From the NCBI GenBank assembly GCA_016212925.1, contig JACRDF010000046.1, forward strand, positions 1 through 40,727: 40,727 nucleotides of DNA, in the 5' to 3' direction. The notes beneath the pieces were generated by a model that did no database searches, was not told the origin of the DNA, and worked only from the letters and a program-made list of their open reading frames with translations. The number at the start of each line of letters is the position of its first letter. Positions within the stretch are counted from its first letter, which is position 1. The translations under genes were made by a program, and so were the position numbers. Positions 33,769-40,727 of the stretch are shown here, in pieces. The stretch is from Desulfomonile tiedjei (GTDB lineage: Bacteria > Desulfobacterota > Desulfomonilia > Desulfomonilales > Desulfomonilaceae).

Positions 33769-34155
33769 ATGAAGCTCACTGGATTTGATGCTGATCACGT
33801 TCTGCTCGTTTTGTCACGAAATGAGTTGAGAGCCATGGGTCAAGCTTTAAACGAGGTGTGCAATGGCTTACGCGTAGTCGACTTCCAGATAAAGATGGGA
33901 TCGGACAAAATTGAGACTGAGGGGATACTGGACGAAATCATCCCGATCTACAGGAAAATGAAGAAATCGGGTAACCAAGATGTAGAAATGAATTTTTCCC
34001 GCCGCGATTTGCGAGCCATCATCGGCGCTTTTGAAGAGGTATGCAAAGAAATAGACGCAATCGACTTTTCAACCAGGATGGGAGCACAACGCAGCGAGGT
34101 TGATCAGATATTGGCCGAAATCGTACCGATTTATCATCAAATGAAACTGATGTAG
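33769..34155 (+). CDS. Putative immunity protein with internal duplication
   Basis: A 128-residue protein consisting of two related halves of about 55 residues. One starts LSRNELRAMGQALNEVCNGL and ends LDEIIPIYRKMK. The other starts FSRRDLRAIIGAFEEVCKEI and ends LAEIVPIYHQMK. Both halves have the L-R-A...EVC..-I/V-DF...MG pattern and are helical. The single-unit pattern (ALNEVC..., DF.T/I..G) resembles a small immunity family found after toxin tips of the preceding kind. The ATG at 33769 has AGGAGGTG at 33759-33766. It is the natural partner of the orphan tip at 33625-33756; with the toxin body gone it may persist as a defence against sibling toxins. The immunity role is inference. Confidence 0.55.
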   Translation: MKLTGFDADHVLLVLSRNELRAMGQALNEVCNGLRVVDFQIKMGSDKIETEGILDEIIPIYRKMKKSGNQDVEMNFSRRDLRAIIGAFEEVCKEIDAIDFSTRMGAQRSEVDQILAEIVPIYHQMKLM

Positions 34156-34852
34156 CCGCACGTAGCACGTAGGATGCGGTAACCAACGGATCTGGTGGAA
34201 TGAGACCGTCACCCCGGACTTGATCCGGGGTCCAGACTCTGGTTTCCTGCTTGCTCAGTAATGACGGGAAAAACGCCCTTTCCCGTGCGTGGGATGCGGT
34301 GAAAGAGGTGAGCCGCACCGCTTTCGTAAATCACACGAACCATGCTTTCACTCTCGTTCCCAGGCTCCAGCCCGGACATTCTCGGATATGTCCCTCAGAG
34401 CGTCTTAGGGGAGGCAGAGCCTCCCGGTACGCGTTCCCAGGCTCCAGCCTGGGAACGAGGGAAAATCCCCCTCACCCTCACCCTCTCCCGCCAGAGTAGA
34501 GGGTTTAATCCCTCGAACGATGCCATCACCCTTTCCATTTTCCGCAATGGCGAGGGCGATTTGTAGGGGCAGGTCTTGTGCCTGCCCTCTTCACGGGCGC
34601 CCACAAGGGTCGCGCCGTACAGTAGCGCCGGCGTCTCGCCGGTAATCCCCCTCTCCCTCCGAGAGAGCGTGGGGGCGAGGGCAAACCCCTTGGTATTTCT
34701 TCGCCTGTTACGGTCATTTGAAGAAGTGGACCGCTGGCAGCCCAGACGAGAGGTAGTTGTGCACGCGTGCGTGCACGACTACTCTCCGCGCTCTCCGCGA
34801 TCTCTGCGGTGAATGATCTCCTGTTTCATCATCAACACAAAGGACCTATCAA
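34156..34852. other. Intergenic, about 700 nt of repeats
   Basis: The stretch comprises GTAGGATGCGGT (34168), a CCGGACTTGATCCGGGG hairpin (34213-34229), the CTCGTTCCCAGG element at 34353-34459, a GTAGGGGCAGG module (34563-34590) and a GTAGCGCCGGCGTCTCGCCGG module (34622-34643). No coding frame was accepted. Confidence 0.6.
34353..34459 (+). repeat. CTCGTTCCCAGGCTCCAGCC element, copy 2
   Basis: It has the same length (107 nt) and similar sequence to the reverse complement of 5941-6047, including an inner GATATGTCCC and a GGCAGAGCCTCCCGGTAC segment. Confidence 0.75.
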
Positions 34853-36547
34853 ATGACTTCCGGTCGGTACACCGCTTACCACATCTACCAGGGGCTCTCA
34901 TTCCCGGAAGCCCAGAAGGCCGGGACCAGGCCGTACAAGCTTCCGGAATACCAATGTCGCCATTCGCAGCGAGGGTACCTGTTTCAGTTCGAAAACATGG
35001 TGGAACGCACACATTTCGATGCTGCCAACACGAGCTGCTGCAACGAACCGGTAAGGAATTTCGAGAACAAACCTCAATACGTTGAATCCTTCAAGCCCAT
35101 GAACCCGAAAGACTGTAAATCCAGTGTCCAGGCCACCGGCTGCACGGTCCTGGAAGTCTCTGTGGAAAGCGCCTCAGCGATCTGTGCTCAACAAGGCGCC
35201 AAAGTCCGCCGCATCAAGATCCTCTGCCCGACGATGTGCACGGACTTCGCGAGCCTTCAAGGGGGCGGCAGCTTCAAAGGACGGTATGGGACGTTTAGGT
35301 CCCTCGGCCTCGAAGCCGGCGACATCCTGATCATGGACTATGTGCCCGACCCGGACCTTATCCACGGTTGGTACGGCAACTGCTCCGGATCGAGAACTCT
35401 GACGGAAGAGTTCTGTGGCGGTTACACCCTTAGGTTCTCTCTCAACGCGGGCCTGAATTACCCGGGAGGATGCGGGTGCGATTGTTGCGGCGAAAACGGG
35501 TCTTTTCCACCTCCTCTGATGACCTTGAGCCACCCAATAGCGACGAACGATTGGTCGAACACGATTGATCTTCACGGCTCCGCGTACGGTGAAGGATGCA
35601 GCGGTGGACAAATCAAAGGGAGTTTTTCCGGGATCAATGGGGGAGGTTCACTGCCCTGGTCCGGCTCAACCAAATACTCGGGGTCTCAGTCAAGCAGATC
35701 TGTGTCCCGAGCGGTCAACGGTGAAATCGGCAGCGCTTCCAAGTCCATGTGTTGCGGGGCTTTTATTGAGTGGAGCGGCACTGACGGCTGCGGCGGTGGA
35801 GACCGGAACGAGCAGGCCATCGCGGGCCGAATCACGAGCAGCCAGATATCTCCCGCGTCAGGAACTACCTTGTACGAGTCCAGCGGCTACGTTTTCAGCG
35901 GAAGCGAAGCTTGCTCTTATGCCGCAGACGCGGGCATGACGTTCAGCCGATCCTGTCTGACCAATTCAGGCGGCACTCTCAACAGGTACAACGGTCACAT
36001 GACCCTGTCTTTGGGCGGGCCTTTGACGTTTAGCGGGACCCATCATTGCTCGGGCTGCTGCGGCAACGGGGCACTGCTGATTGGCTTCACCAACGGCTGC
36101 GGAGGGTCGTACAGCGCCTCGTATCAAGTGGCTCGCAGTCTCGGCCCAGGGGCATACAGTGACGTGGTAGGTCGTGTGTACAAGTGCGAGAGCTTTTTCA
36201 GGAGTATCCCACCCACAGGCTATTACTACCGCGTCGCCAGGGCAGACCTGTACTGCGCGGGGCAGCATGGCGGCTTTTCCAATCCTTTCGGCGACTACTA
36301 TTACACCCTTGGCGAATGTGTGTCCGGGATCAGCGGGGCCGGTGCTGCCAACCTCAGCGGCCAGGGCGGTTGCGGGAACATGTCCGGCGGCCCGTCGTGC
36401 TGCTGGTATTCAGACAACGGCATGGAAGGGACGGCCTTTGAATCCACGATAGCCGTCGTCAGCGGAAGCAAATGCTGCAACATACCGATGAGCAATGGAG
36501 ACTGGATATTCAGCGGCGCGGGGAATCCCTGCTGCCCGGCAGAGTAA
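34853..36547 (+). CDS. Cysteine- and glycine-rich virion-associated or adhesive protein
   Basis: A 564-residue protein of unknown family with 34 cysteines (about 6 percent), many as CC pairs (NTSCCNE, CGCDCCGE, SMCCG, SGCCG, PSCCW, SKCC, NPCC), and high Gly and Ser. Residues 1-110 form a mixed region. The remainder is a series of strand-turn units of about 50-60 residues of the SGS..Y/F...G type. The frame is intact and there is no signal peptide, so any disulphides would form only after release from the cytoplasm, as in a virion protein. AAGGA precedes the ATG. It sits among tail genes. A role in host adhesion or particle hardening is inferred; metal binding by the CC pairs is an alternative. 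Confidence 0.65.
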   Translation: MTSGRYTAYHIYQGLSFPEAQKAGTRPYKLPEYQCRHSQRGYLFQFENMVERTHFDAANTSCCNEPVRNFENKPQYVESFKPMNPKDCKSSVQATGCTVLEVSVESASAICAQQGAKVRRIKILCPTMCTDFASLQGGGSFKGRYGTFRSLGLEAGDILIMDYVPDPDLIHGWYGNCSGSRTLTEEFCGGYTLRFSLNAGLNYPGGCGCDCCGENGSFPPPLMTLSHPIATNDWSNTIDLHGSAYGEGCSGGQIKGSFSGINGGGSLPWSGSTKYSGSQSSRSVSRAVNGEIGSASKSMCCGAFIEWSGTDGCGGGDRNEQAIAGRITSSQISPASGTTLYESSGYVFSGSEACSYAADAGMTFSRSCLTNSGGTLNRYNGHMTLSLGGPLTFSGTHHCSGCCGNGALLIGFTNGCGGSYSASYQVARSLGPGAYSDVVGRVYKCESFFRSIPPTGYYYRVARADLYCAGQHGGFSNPFGDYYYTLGECVSGISGAGAANLSGQGGCGNMSGGPSCCWYSDNGMEGTAFESTIAVVSGSKCCNIPMSNGDWIFSGAGNPCCPAE

Positions 36548-36553
36548 AGGTAA

Positions 36554-36685
36554 GCGTTCACTGAGATAAGTGTAACGTGTTGGAATTACGATGGGGGAGG
36601 TATGGAGGGGGAGATGCGTCTCCCCCTCCATTCTCGCCGGGCGCAGAGCCGCCTCAAGCCCGGAGAACTATAGCGGAGTAAATGA
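36554..36685 (+). repeat. Conserved 5' leader, copy 2 (intact)
   Basis: It runs from CGTTCAC, just after the preceding stop, to the start of the zinc-ribbon gene. It contains a perfect hairpin GGAGGGGGAGATGCGTCTCC plus CCCTCC, then GGGCGCAGAGCCGCCTCAAG between CCGG arms, and a GGAG ribosome site. It aligns along its length with 26182-26425. Confidence 0.65.
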
Positions 36686-36922
36686 ATGAGCGAACAGAGT
36701 GCGGGACTGCCTTTGGACAACTACATCGGCTTTCTTCAATACCTGGCGGCGGTGGTTGAGCGAATGAACGGGATTCCCGTCGTGACCGCGAAATGCCCGG
36801 AATGCGGAAGCCAATGGTCGGTCTGGAAGACCCTTTGTCCTACAAGCGAGGACTACGCATGCGGGTACAGAACGGTATGGAAATGCGAAAACCCCGAATG
36901 CGGCGAAATGGAATTGAGATGA
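36686..36922 (+). CDS. Small zinc-ribbon protein
   Basis: A 78-residue protein. The N-terminal 35 residues are helical (LDNYIGFLQYLAAVVERMNG). The C-terminal half carries AKCPECGSQW (CPxCG knuckle) and, 27 residues on, KCENPEC, with two more cysteines (TLC, YAC) between, a pattern of one or two zinc ribbons. Such small proteins bind nucleic acid or act as adaptors. GGAG lies eight bases before the ATG at 36686; another ATG at 36682 is out of frame. It follows the conserved leader also found before the holin gene at 26426. Its function in the phage is unknown. Confidence 0.7.
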   Translation: MSEQSAGLPLDNYIGFLQYLAAVVERMNGIPVVTAKCPECGSQWSVWKTLCPTSEDYACGYRTVWKCENPECGEMELR

Positions 36923-37493
36923 AATATCCAGGGAGGGCCATTTGGCATCCGTCGTCCCGGCGAAAGCCGGGACCTTGTAGGCGCCGGCCTCCGTGCCGGT
37001 GCACATTTTGGCCGGCAGGGACGCCGGCCCTACGATTCCTGCCCCTGTTCTACCTCCCAGGGTCGGGTGGCCCGGACGTGTGGTGGGACAGGGCTTCCAG
37101 CCTGTCTATCGGGATGACCGGCAAGATGCCGGTCCCACCAGCGGGTCGCGTAGCGACAAGAGGTGACTTCTAACCCGCGAAAAATCTTTCGAGGCTGTTG
37201 GACAGAGCGGTGCCCTTAAACAGCCCCTCCTGTTCCTCCGGAACCCGGACGCAGTGGCGTCCGGGCCACCCCGCGGAATCGTGGCGAATGCCGATCGGTA
37301 GGGGCACCCCTTGCGGGTGCCCTGTGGCAATCGGCCTCGGTGCCGGAAATACAGCCCGTAGGATGCGGTTCGGGCGAACCGCGGGATCGCCGGCATCCCA
37401 CGCGCTATTACGTTTGTCCCCATATACTCTGACCCGATGAAGGCAATCGCCCCAAATTGGGCCAAACACATCATCCACCAGGAGGAAACTCTT
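36923..37493. other. Intergenic, about 570 nt of repeats
   Basis: 36945-37039 differs from 14986-15080 at one base by eye. The GGTGGGACAG repeat is at 37081-37139. A GTAGGGGCACCCCTTGCGGG module and a GATGCGGTTCGGGCGAACCGC hairpin lie in 37300-37385. The long frame upstream of 37494 is not needed. Confidence 0.6.
37081..37139 (+). repeat. GGTGGGACAG palindromic repeat, copy 3
   Basis: TGGTGGGACAGGGCTTCCAG to GCAAGATGCCGGTCCCACC. It is the same family as 7926-7983 and 27071-27125. Confidence 0.75.
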
Positions 37494-38360
37494 ATGATCC
37501 CACAAAACGATTACTACGGGGAATTCAATTACCAAAAGGCGTACGGAAGCAATCCGTTCGCGGACGCGGCAAAATCCATAGCAAAACTAGTCTCCAGCCG
37601 GTCCTCCGCGGCAAGCGGAGGCTCCTCCGCTTCATGGTCAACCAACGTAGCGAAGCTCGACGATCCCGAAGTCGAAGAATACATGTCTCATATCATGGGC
37701 GGGCAACGAAAAACCCTCGACGATTACGTCGCACGCGCAGCCGGCGCGGGGATCAAACGCGGGGGCCTGAACGTGGTAGGAGGCCCGTCGCTCGATTCCG
37801 CGCTCCATCAGTCGGCAATGAAGACCCTGGCTGCGGGGTATGCGGATCGATTTCGAGAGGCCATGAACTACAACAAGTCCCAAAAAGAAGCCAGTTACAG
37901 CCAGTACCAGGACAGCATTCGTGATTTGCAGAGTTGGTTGGGATTGCAGCACCGGTTCCTCACCAGCCAGGCTGATTGGCGGAATCGCCTCGGTGACACC
38001 ATGCATCAGGACTGGCGAGGCGACGTGGATTGGAAGCGTTCTGAGCCGACGAGAGAGTTGCAGTTGGAACAAACGAGACGGCAAATGGAAGAGCAGCGAC
38101 TGCGGAACTACTGGGAACAGCAGGATCGCAATCGGGCCATCAATGACCGGACAGACCAGGAAATCAAGTGGCAAGCGCTTGCGACCAGATTGGGAGAGGC
38201 CTCTCGGGTTGGAGTCGACGCTGTGGGCTGGACCGCTCTGGACGACCTCTGGATGGACCGGCTTGGCGTTCAGATGGGCTACAGTAAACCCGGGGAGGCC
38301 AAATCCGGAGGCAGAAGCAGCAAGGGCAGCGCCCGAAGCGATTTTAAGGCTACTTCCTAA
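37494..38360 (+). CDS. Candidate internal virion or ejection protein
   Basis: A 288-residue protein. Residues 1-60 are Gly/Ser/Ala-rich with NYQKAYGSNPFADAAKSIAK. Residues 60-230 are long charged helices (LHQSAMKTLAAGYADRFREA; ELQLEQTRRQMEEQRLRNYW). The tail is Gly/Lys/Ser-rich and basic (KSGGRSSKGSARSDF). The helix-rich, low-cysteine composition with flexible ends is like internal virion or DNA-ejection proteins encoded after tail genes in podoviruses. No catalytic motif (transglycosylase or other) is visible. AGGAGGA precedes the ATG at 37494. The call is positional, and a simple structural protein is equally possible. Confidence 0.55.
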   Translation: MIPQNDYYGEFNYQKAYGSNPFADAAKSIAKLVSSRSSAASGGSSASWSTNVAKLDDPEVEEYMSHIMGGQRKTLDDYVARAAGAGIKRGGLNVVGGPSLDSALHQSAMKTLAAGYADRFREAMNYNKSQKEASYSQYQDSIRDLQSWLGLQHRFLTSQADWRNRLGDTMHQDWRGDVDWKRSEPTRELQLEQTRRQMEEQRLRNYWEQQDRNRAINDRTDQEIKWQALATRLGEASRVGVDAVGWTALDDLWMDRLGVQMGYSKPGEAKSGGRSSKGSARSDFKATS

Positions 38361-38399
38361 GGTCGTGGCGGCAGTTCCGGCCGAGCCAATTCTTGTAGC

Positions 38400-38466
38400 C
38401 CACCGGCGGGCACGGCCCGCCCTGCAGGAGCGTGTCGTCCTATCGTAGGGCGGGCCGTGCCCGCCG
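38400..38466. repeat. GGCGGGCACGGCCCGCCCTA palindrome, copy 1
   Basis: GGCGGGCACGGCCCGCCCT, loop CGTGTCGTCCTATCG, then AGGGCGGGCCGTGCCCGCC. It is almost identical to 38631-38693 and to the right end of the window. Confidence 0.8.
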
Positions 38467-38630
38467 CTCCTAGTCCTATTGAGACTGCCCCAAAAGTCAT
38501 AAAAGAGATGGAATCATAGTACGACCCCTCCTCACCCGGCCCTCTCTCAAGGAGAGATGGAACTGTAACGTGGCTCCAACAAAGGCCCTCTATCGCTCTC
38601 GTTCCTTCGGCCCCCCTAAGCAGGCCCACC

Positions 38631-38693
38631 GGCGGGCACGGCCCGCCCTACAGGAGCGTGTCGCCCTATCGTAGGGCGGGCCGTGCCCGCCGT
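38631..38693. repeat. GGCGGGCACGGCCCGCCCTA palindrome, copy 2
   Basis: It has the same unit as 38400-38466. The upstream 36 nt (CTCGTTCCTTCGGCCCCCC and on) are also shared with the copy at 40661-40727, so the repeat is longer than the palindrome. Confidence 0.8.
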
Positions 38694-39067
38694 TCCTGAT
38701 GAAATTGCGTCGGGCTTCACCCTGTCGCGATGGCAACTGGCTTCAAGGGGAATTGGAATAAGGACCTTGCACCGGGTCAGCAGGCGGGAAATCCTCACCG
38801 GAGCAGCGCTGACCCCACTTTCGTTTTACTTTTCATTTTTGAGTTGACAAGCCAGGTTAATTATGGTCCCATTGGGGAAACGAGAACATATGTTTCCCTT
38901 TGGCCCTGGAACGGAACCACGGGCAAAGCCAACCAGACCCGTGGTTCAGGATCGCTCCTGCCATCATCTTGTTAACTTTATTGGTTACTACAGGCCGATC
39001 CACCTTCCGGACCCAGGACAAAAAGCCACACCCAAAACCCCGGATACCCGGCACAAAGGAGGATGCC

Positions 39068-39298
39068 ATGCAGACGGTCGATCCCCGCAGGTTCGTTTCT
39101 CAAGCCTTTGACAAAATCCACGAACAGCTTTCACTGGTCCGCCTACACGTCGATTCATTGGACGATCCGGTAGCTCGCAGGCTCTTCGAGTCCATGGAGT
39201 TCGGTCTGCTGGCCCCTATGCGCAAGCTCCGGTTGCACCTGGACATCCCTTACGACTGGCACGAACAAAGGTCCGCGGCAAAGGAGGCGGTCCGATGA
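39068..39298 (+). CDS. Small helical hypothetical protein
   Basis: A 76-residue protein with AAAGGAGG upstream. It is almost all helix (FVSQAFDKIHEQLSLVRLHV; ARRLFESMEFGLLAPMRKLR) and ends EQRSAAKEAVR. No cysteine, signal or membrane segment is present. The stop overlaps the next start (ATGA), so the two are co-translated. The family is not recognised. Confidence 0.65.
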   Translation: MQTVDPRRFVSQAFDKIHEQLSLVRLHVDSLDDPVARRLFESMEFGLLAPMRKLRLHLDIPYDWHEQRSAAKEAVR

Positions 39299-39678
39299 CA
39301 GAACCGGTCACCACGGTGGAACATTGGACCGAACTCAATGCCGGCAACCTCGTTGATTGCAGATGGGGGTGCCGGATAACCGTCGACGCCTGCCATTCCT
39401 ACCAATCGAGGGCCGCCCGGTATGTGCTGCATTTTAACGGCGACCGTACACCGTCTCAGAGGGTCAATGCCGAATACCTGAGGTGTGTTTTCCCCGAGCC
39501 TTGCACGAATTTTCTCTCGGATGAAGAAGCTCAGGCTGCCCGGGAACTCCGTGCCTTGACCAAGAGACCGCTCCAAATGCAGATCCGGCAGCATCAAGGT
39601 CGCGAAATGAATAGGCTCATCAATCCTGAGGAAATGCTCCGCGAGGCCCCGTGGCACAGATCGCTGGTAACCGCATAG
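39295..39678 (+). CDS. Hypothetical protein, co-translated with 39068
   Basis: A 127-residue protein starting at the overlapping ATG. Residues 1-60 are mixed strands with four cysteines spread through the first 70 residues (DCRWGC, DAC, RCVF, PEPC). Residues 80-127 are helical and basic (AARELRALTKRPLQMQIRQH; MNRLINPEEML). The cysteines suggest a metal site but the spacing matches no ribbon I know. No signal or membrane segment is present. The operon with 39068 implies a joint function. The family is not recognised. Confidence 0.6.
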   Translation: MTEPVTTVEHWTELNAGNLVDCRWGCRITVDACHSYQSRAARYVLHFNGDRTPSQRVNAEYLRCVFPEPCTNFLSDEEAQAARELRALTKRPLQMQIRQHQGREMNRLINPEEMLREAPWHRSLVTA

Positions 39679-40031
39679 GAGAGGGGAAGGAAAGAATTGC
39701 GGGGAGGACCTTTCGGAAGGAGATTATTCGCTTAGCTCAGCCCATCTTTCATTTCTCCATTTTGTTCGGAAGTGGTTGCGAAGAATTGTGAGGCCACCCA
39801 ACGCAAAACCCCGATTTGTGTAGGGGCGGACCCCCGCGTCCGCCCTTGGTTGGGTCTGCTGGGCAGATCAGGACAGGCGCGAGGCCTGCCCCTACGAGAT
39901 CCGGTCTCACCTCGCTCGCCCTATCTGCTTCAACTGGTCAGGCATCAGAAAGGGCTAAGCAAAGTGTGTAATCCCTTTGTAAACAGTTTCTTCCGCTTCC
40001 CCAAACCCCTATCACCATGAAAGGAAATTCC
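39679..40031. other. Intergenic, 353 nt, repeats
   Basis: A half palindrome (GAATTGCGGGGAGGACCTTT then GGAAGGAGATTATTCGC) resembles the start of the broken gene near 5447. The TGTAGGGGCGG unit lies at 39819-39895. No coding frame was accepted. Confidence 0.55.
39819..39895 (+). repeat. TGTAGGGGCGG repeat, copy 3
   Basis: GTAGGGGCGGACCCCCGCGT, a linker with GGTTGGGT, then GGCGCGAGGCCTGCCCCTAC. It parallels 28480-28555 base for base over most of its length. Confidence 0.75.
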
Positions 40032-40229
40032 ATGAAGCGTTCCGAAATGATTTGCACAAAGTGCGTAAAGTTTGACGGCACATCGTGCCGGTTGCAGCCC
40101 CAGCCCATTCAAGTGGATGAACCGGCCGGGTACTGGTGTGCTCAAGGGCAGTGGCATCAATGGTCGGAAAGGTACCAGGAGATGGAACCCTTCTACTGGG
40201 GCGAATGGGAAGAACCCATCGGACAATAG
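40032..40229 (+). CDS. Small cysteine-containing hypothetical protein
   Basis: A 65-residue protein (MKRSEMICTKCVKFDGTSCR at the start). Cysteines at C-x2-C, then C-x(7)-C-like spacing, and a later C before AQGQWHQW could bind zinc or an iron-sulphur cluster. It is Trp- and Glu-rich at the C-terminus (YWGEWEEPIGQ). GGAAA precedes the ATG. The family is not recognised; it is followed by the HExxH protein 33 nt on. Confidence 0.6.
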   Translation: MKRSEMICTKCVKFDGTSCRLQPQPIQVDEPAGYWCAQGQWHQWSERYQEMEPFYWGEWEEPIGQ

Positions 40230-40262
40230 CAACAAACTATCACATTGACTGGAGGCAGATTC

Positions 40263-40604
40263 ATGCAACTTCCCAAAGAGGTAATGATATTCGGCCGGAC
40301 GTACGACGTTCAGGACCTTTGCCCGATTCACGTTTCAGAAGGAGTGCTTGGCCTGGCAGCTTACCGGGACGGAGTCATATATCTGGATCAATCGGTGGAT
40401 ATGGCCCTGAGTCTCAGCACGCTCTGGCACGAGGCGATTCATGTCGCGCAGCAGGAGATTTTCGGCAATATTGACGAATCGCAGGCGAGATGGATGTCGC
40501 TGTTCGTCCACAACTTCCTGGTTCACAATCCGGAAGTCCTCGAGTTCTACATGCACGGCCTAAGCTTGGGCTCTTTTGAAGACGACGAGGGCAAGGCCGG
40601 ATAA
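40263..40604 (+). CDS. Small HExxH-containing (ImmA/IrrE-like) protein
   Basis: A 113-residue protein with a zincin-type HEAIH motif in TLWHEAIHVAQQEIFG. The region before it (YRDGVIYLDQSVDMALSLST) fits the strand-helix order of minimal metallopeptidase cores, and a conserved acidic residue may be the third ligand (NIDE). Its size is smaller than ImmA/IrrE peptidases and there is no DNA-binding part. GGAGG lies seven bases before the ATG. It could clip a phage or host repressor, but the substrate is unknown. There is no signal peptide. Confidence 0.65.
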   Translation: MQLPKEVMIFGRTYDVQDLCPIHVSEGVLGLAAYRDGVIYLDQSVDMALSLSTLWHEAIHVAQQEIFGNIDESQARWMSLFVHNFLVHNPEVLEFYMHGLSLGSFEDDEGKAG

Positions 40605-40660
40605 CGTATTTCTGTCTCGTGACCTCTCTCCCCCTCGTTCCTTCGGCCCCCGTAAGCAGG

Positions 40661-40727
40661 CCCATCGGCGGGCACGGCCCGCCCTACAGGAGCGTGTCGC
40701 CCTATCGTAGGGCGGGCCGTGCCCGCC
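40661..40727. repeat. GGCGGGCACGGCCCGCCCTA palindrome, copy 3 (to window end)
   Basis: It has the same unit as 38400-38466 and 38631-38693, with the CTCGTTCCTTCGGCCCCC flank upstream at 40634. The window ends within or at the end of the unit. Confidence 0.75.

Larger units (their letters stand above)
38361..39067. other. Intergenic, about 700 nt, two palindromes and a hairpin leader
   Basis: It holds two CCACCGGCGGGCACGGCCCG units (38400-38466, 38631-38693). From 38844 comes AT-richer DNA with a TTGACA and a 10-bp hairpin GAACCACGGG/CCCGTGGTTC (38914-38947), which may be the leader of the genes at 39068. No -10 box could be fixed. Confidence 0.5.

Noticed and set aside
38400-38693. Two equal palindromes as a CRISPR or att pair
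   Set aside because: The same unit occurs again at 40661 with its flank, so it is a dispersed repeat family; no spacers or integrase nearby.

Overview
The window looks like chromosomal DNA of a GC-rich Gram-negative bacterium. The dense, nested intergenic palindromes, the style of the small hypothetical proteins and the Sec signal peptides suggest a Desulfobacterota/deltaproteobacterial host. That placement is inference; there is no rRNA or tRNA in the window to confirm it. Most of the window (about 3.0-40.6 kb) is one plus-strand block encoding a podovirus-like virion.

Layout. 0-2.9 kb: host-like flank with a decayed DUF262 remnant, a histone-H1-like PAKA-repeat protein on the minus strand and a cyclophilin-like (DUF369-type) protein. 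3.0-10.6 kb: head module with a small gene, portal, a gene broken by two repeat insertions, two unknown genes, a small gene before the scaffold, scaffold-like protein and HK97-fold major capsid protein. 10.7-17.7 kb: cargo between capsid and tail genes, consisting of an oversized proteasome-like Ntn-hydrolase candidate with its own promoter and an overlapping small partner, remnants at a recombination junction, three exported proteins (one TPR), a SAM methyltransferase and a PIG-L deacetylase. 17.8-24.6 kb: a near-consensus promoter, two small beta-rich structural genes, a GT2-GT9 fusion glycosyltransferase and a heptad-repeat fibre. 25.1-27.1 kb: lysis cassette (XhlA-like protein, membrane protein, exported NlpC/P60 enzyme, second holin, M15 peptidase). 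27.2-32.3 kb: head-tail adaptor and a tail-nozzle protein carrying a Kelch propeller. 32.5-34.2 kb: a probable polymorphic toxin/immunity array with an orphan toxin tip. 34.8-40.6 kb: a 34-cysteine protein, a zinc ribbon, a candidate internal virion protein and several small unknown genes.

Nearly every intergenic gap between the phage genes is filled with host-type palindromic repeats, often inserted into each other, yet all but one of the virion genes remain open. No terminase, integrase or replication gene was found in the window (terminase could lie beyond the right edge). Long residence with retained reading frames fits a domesticated or gene-transfer-agent-like element, or an old prophage; the sequence alone does not decide between them.

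The genes form a plausible programme: portal, scaffold and capsid build the head; adaptor, nozzle and fibres build a short tail; two peptidoglycan enzymes with holins release particles; the glycosyltransferase, methyltransferase, deacetylase, Ntn-hydrolase-like protein and toxins look like cargo acting on the host or its competitors.
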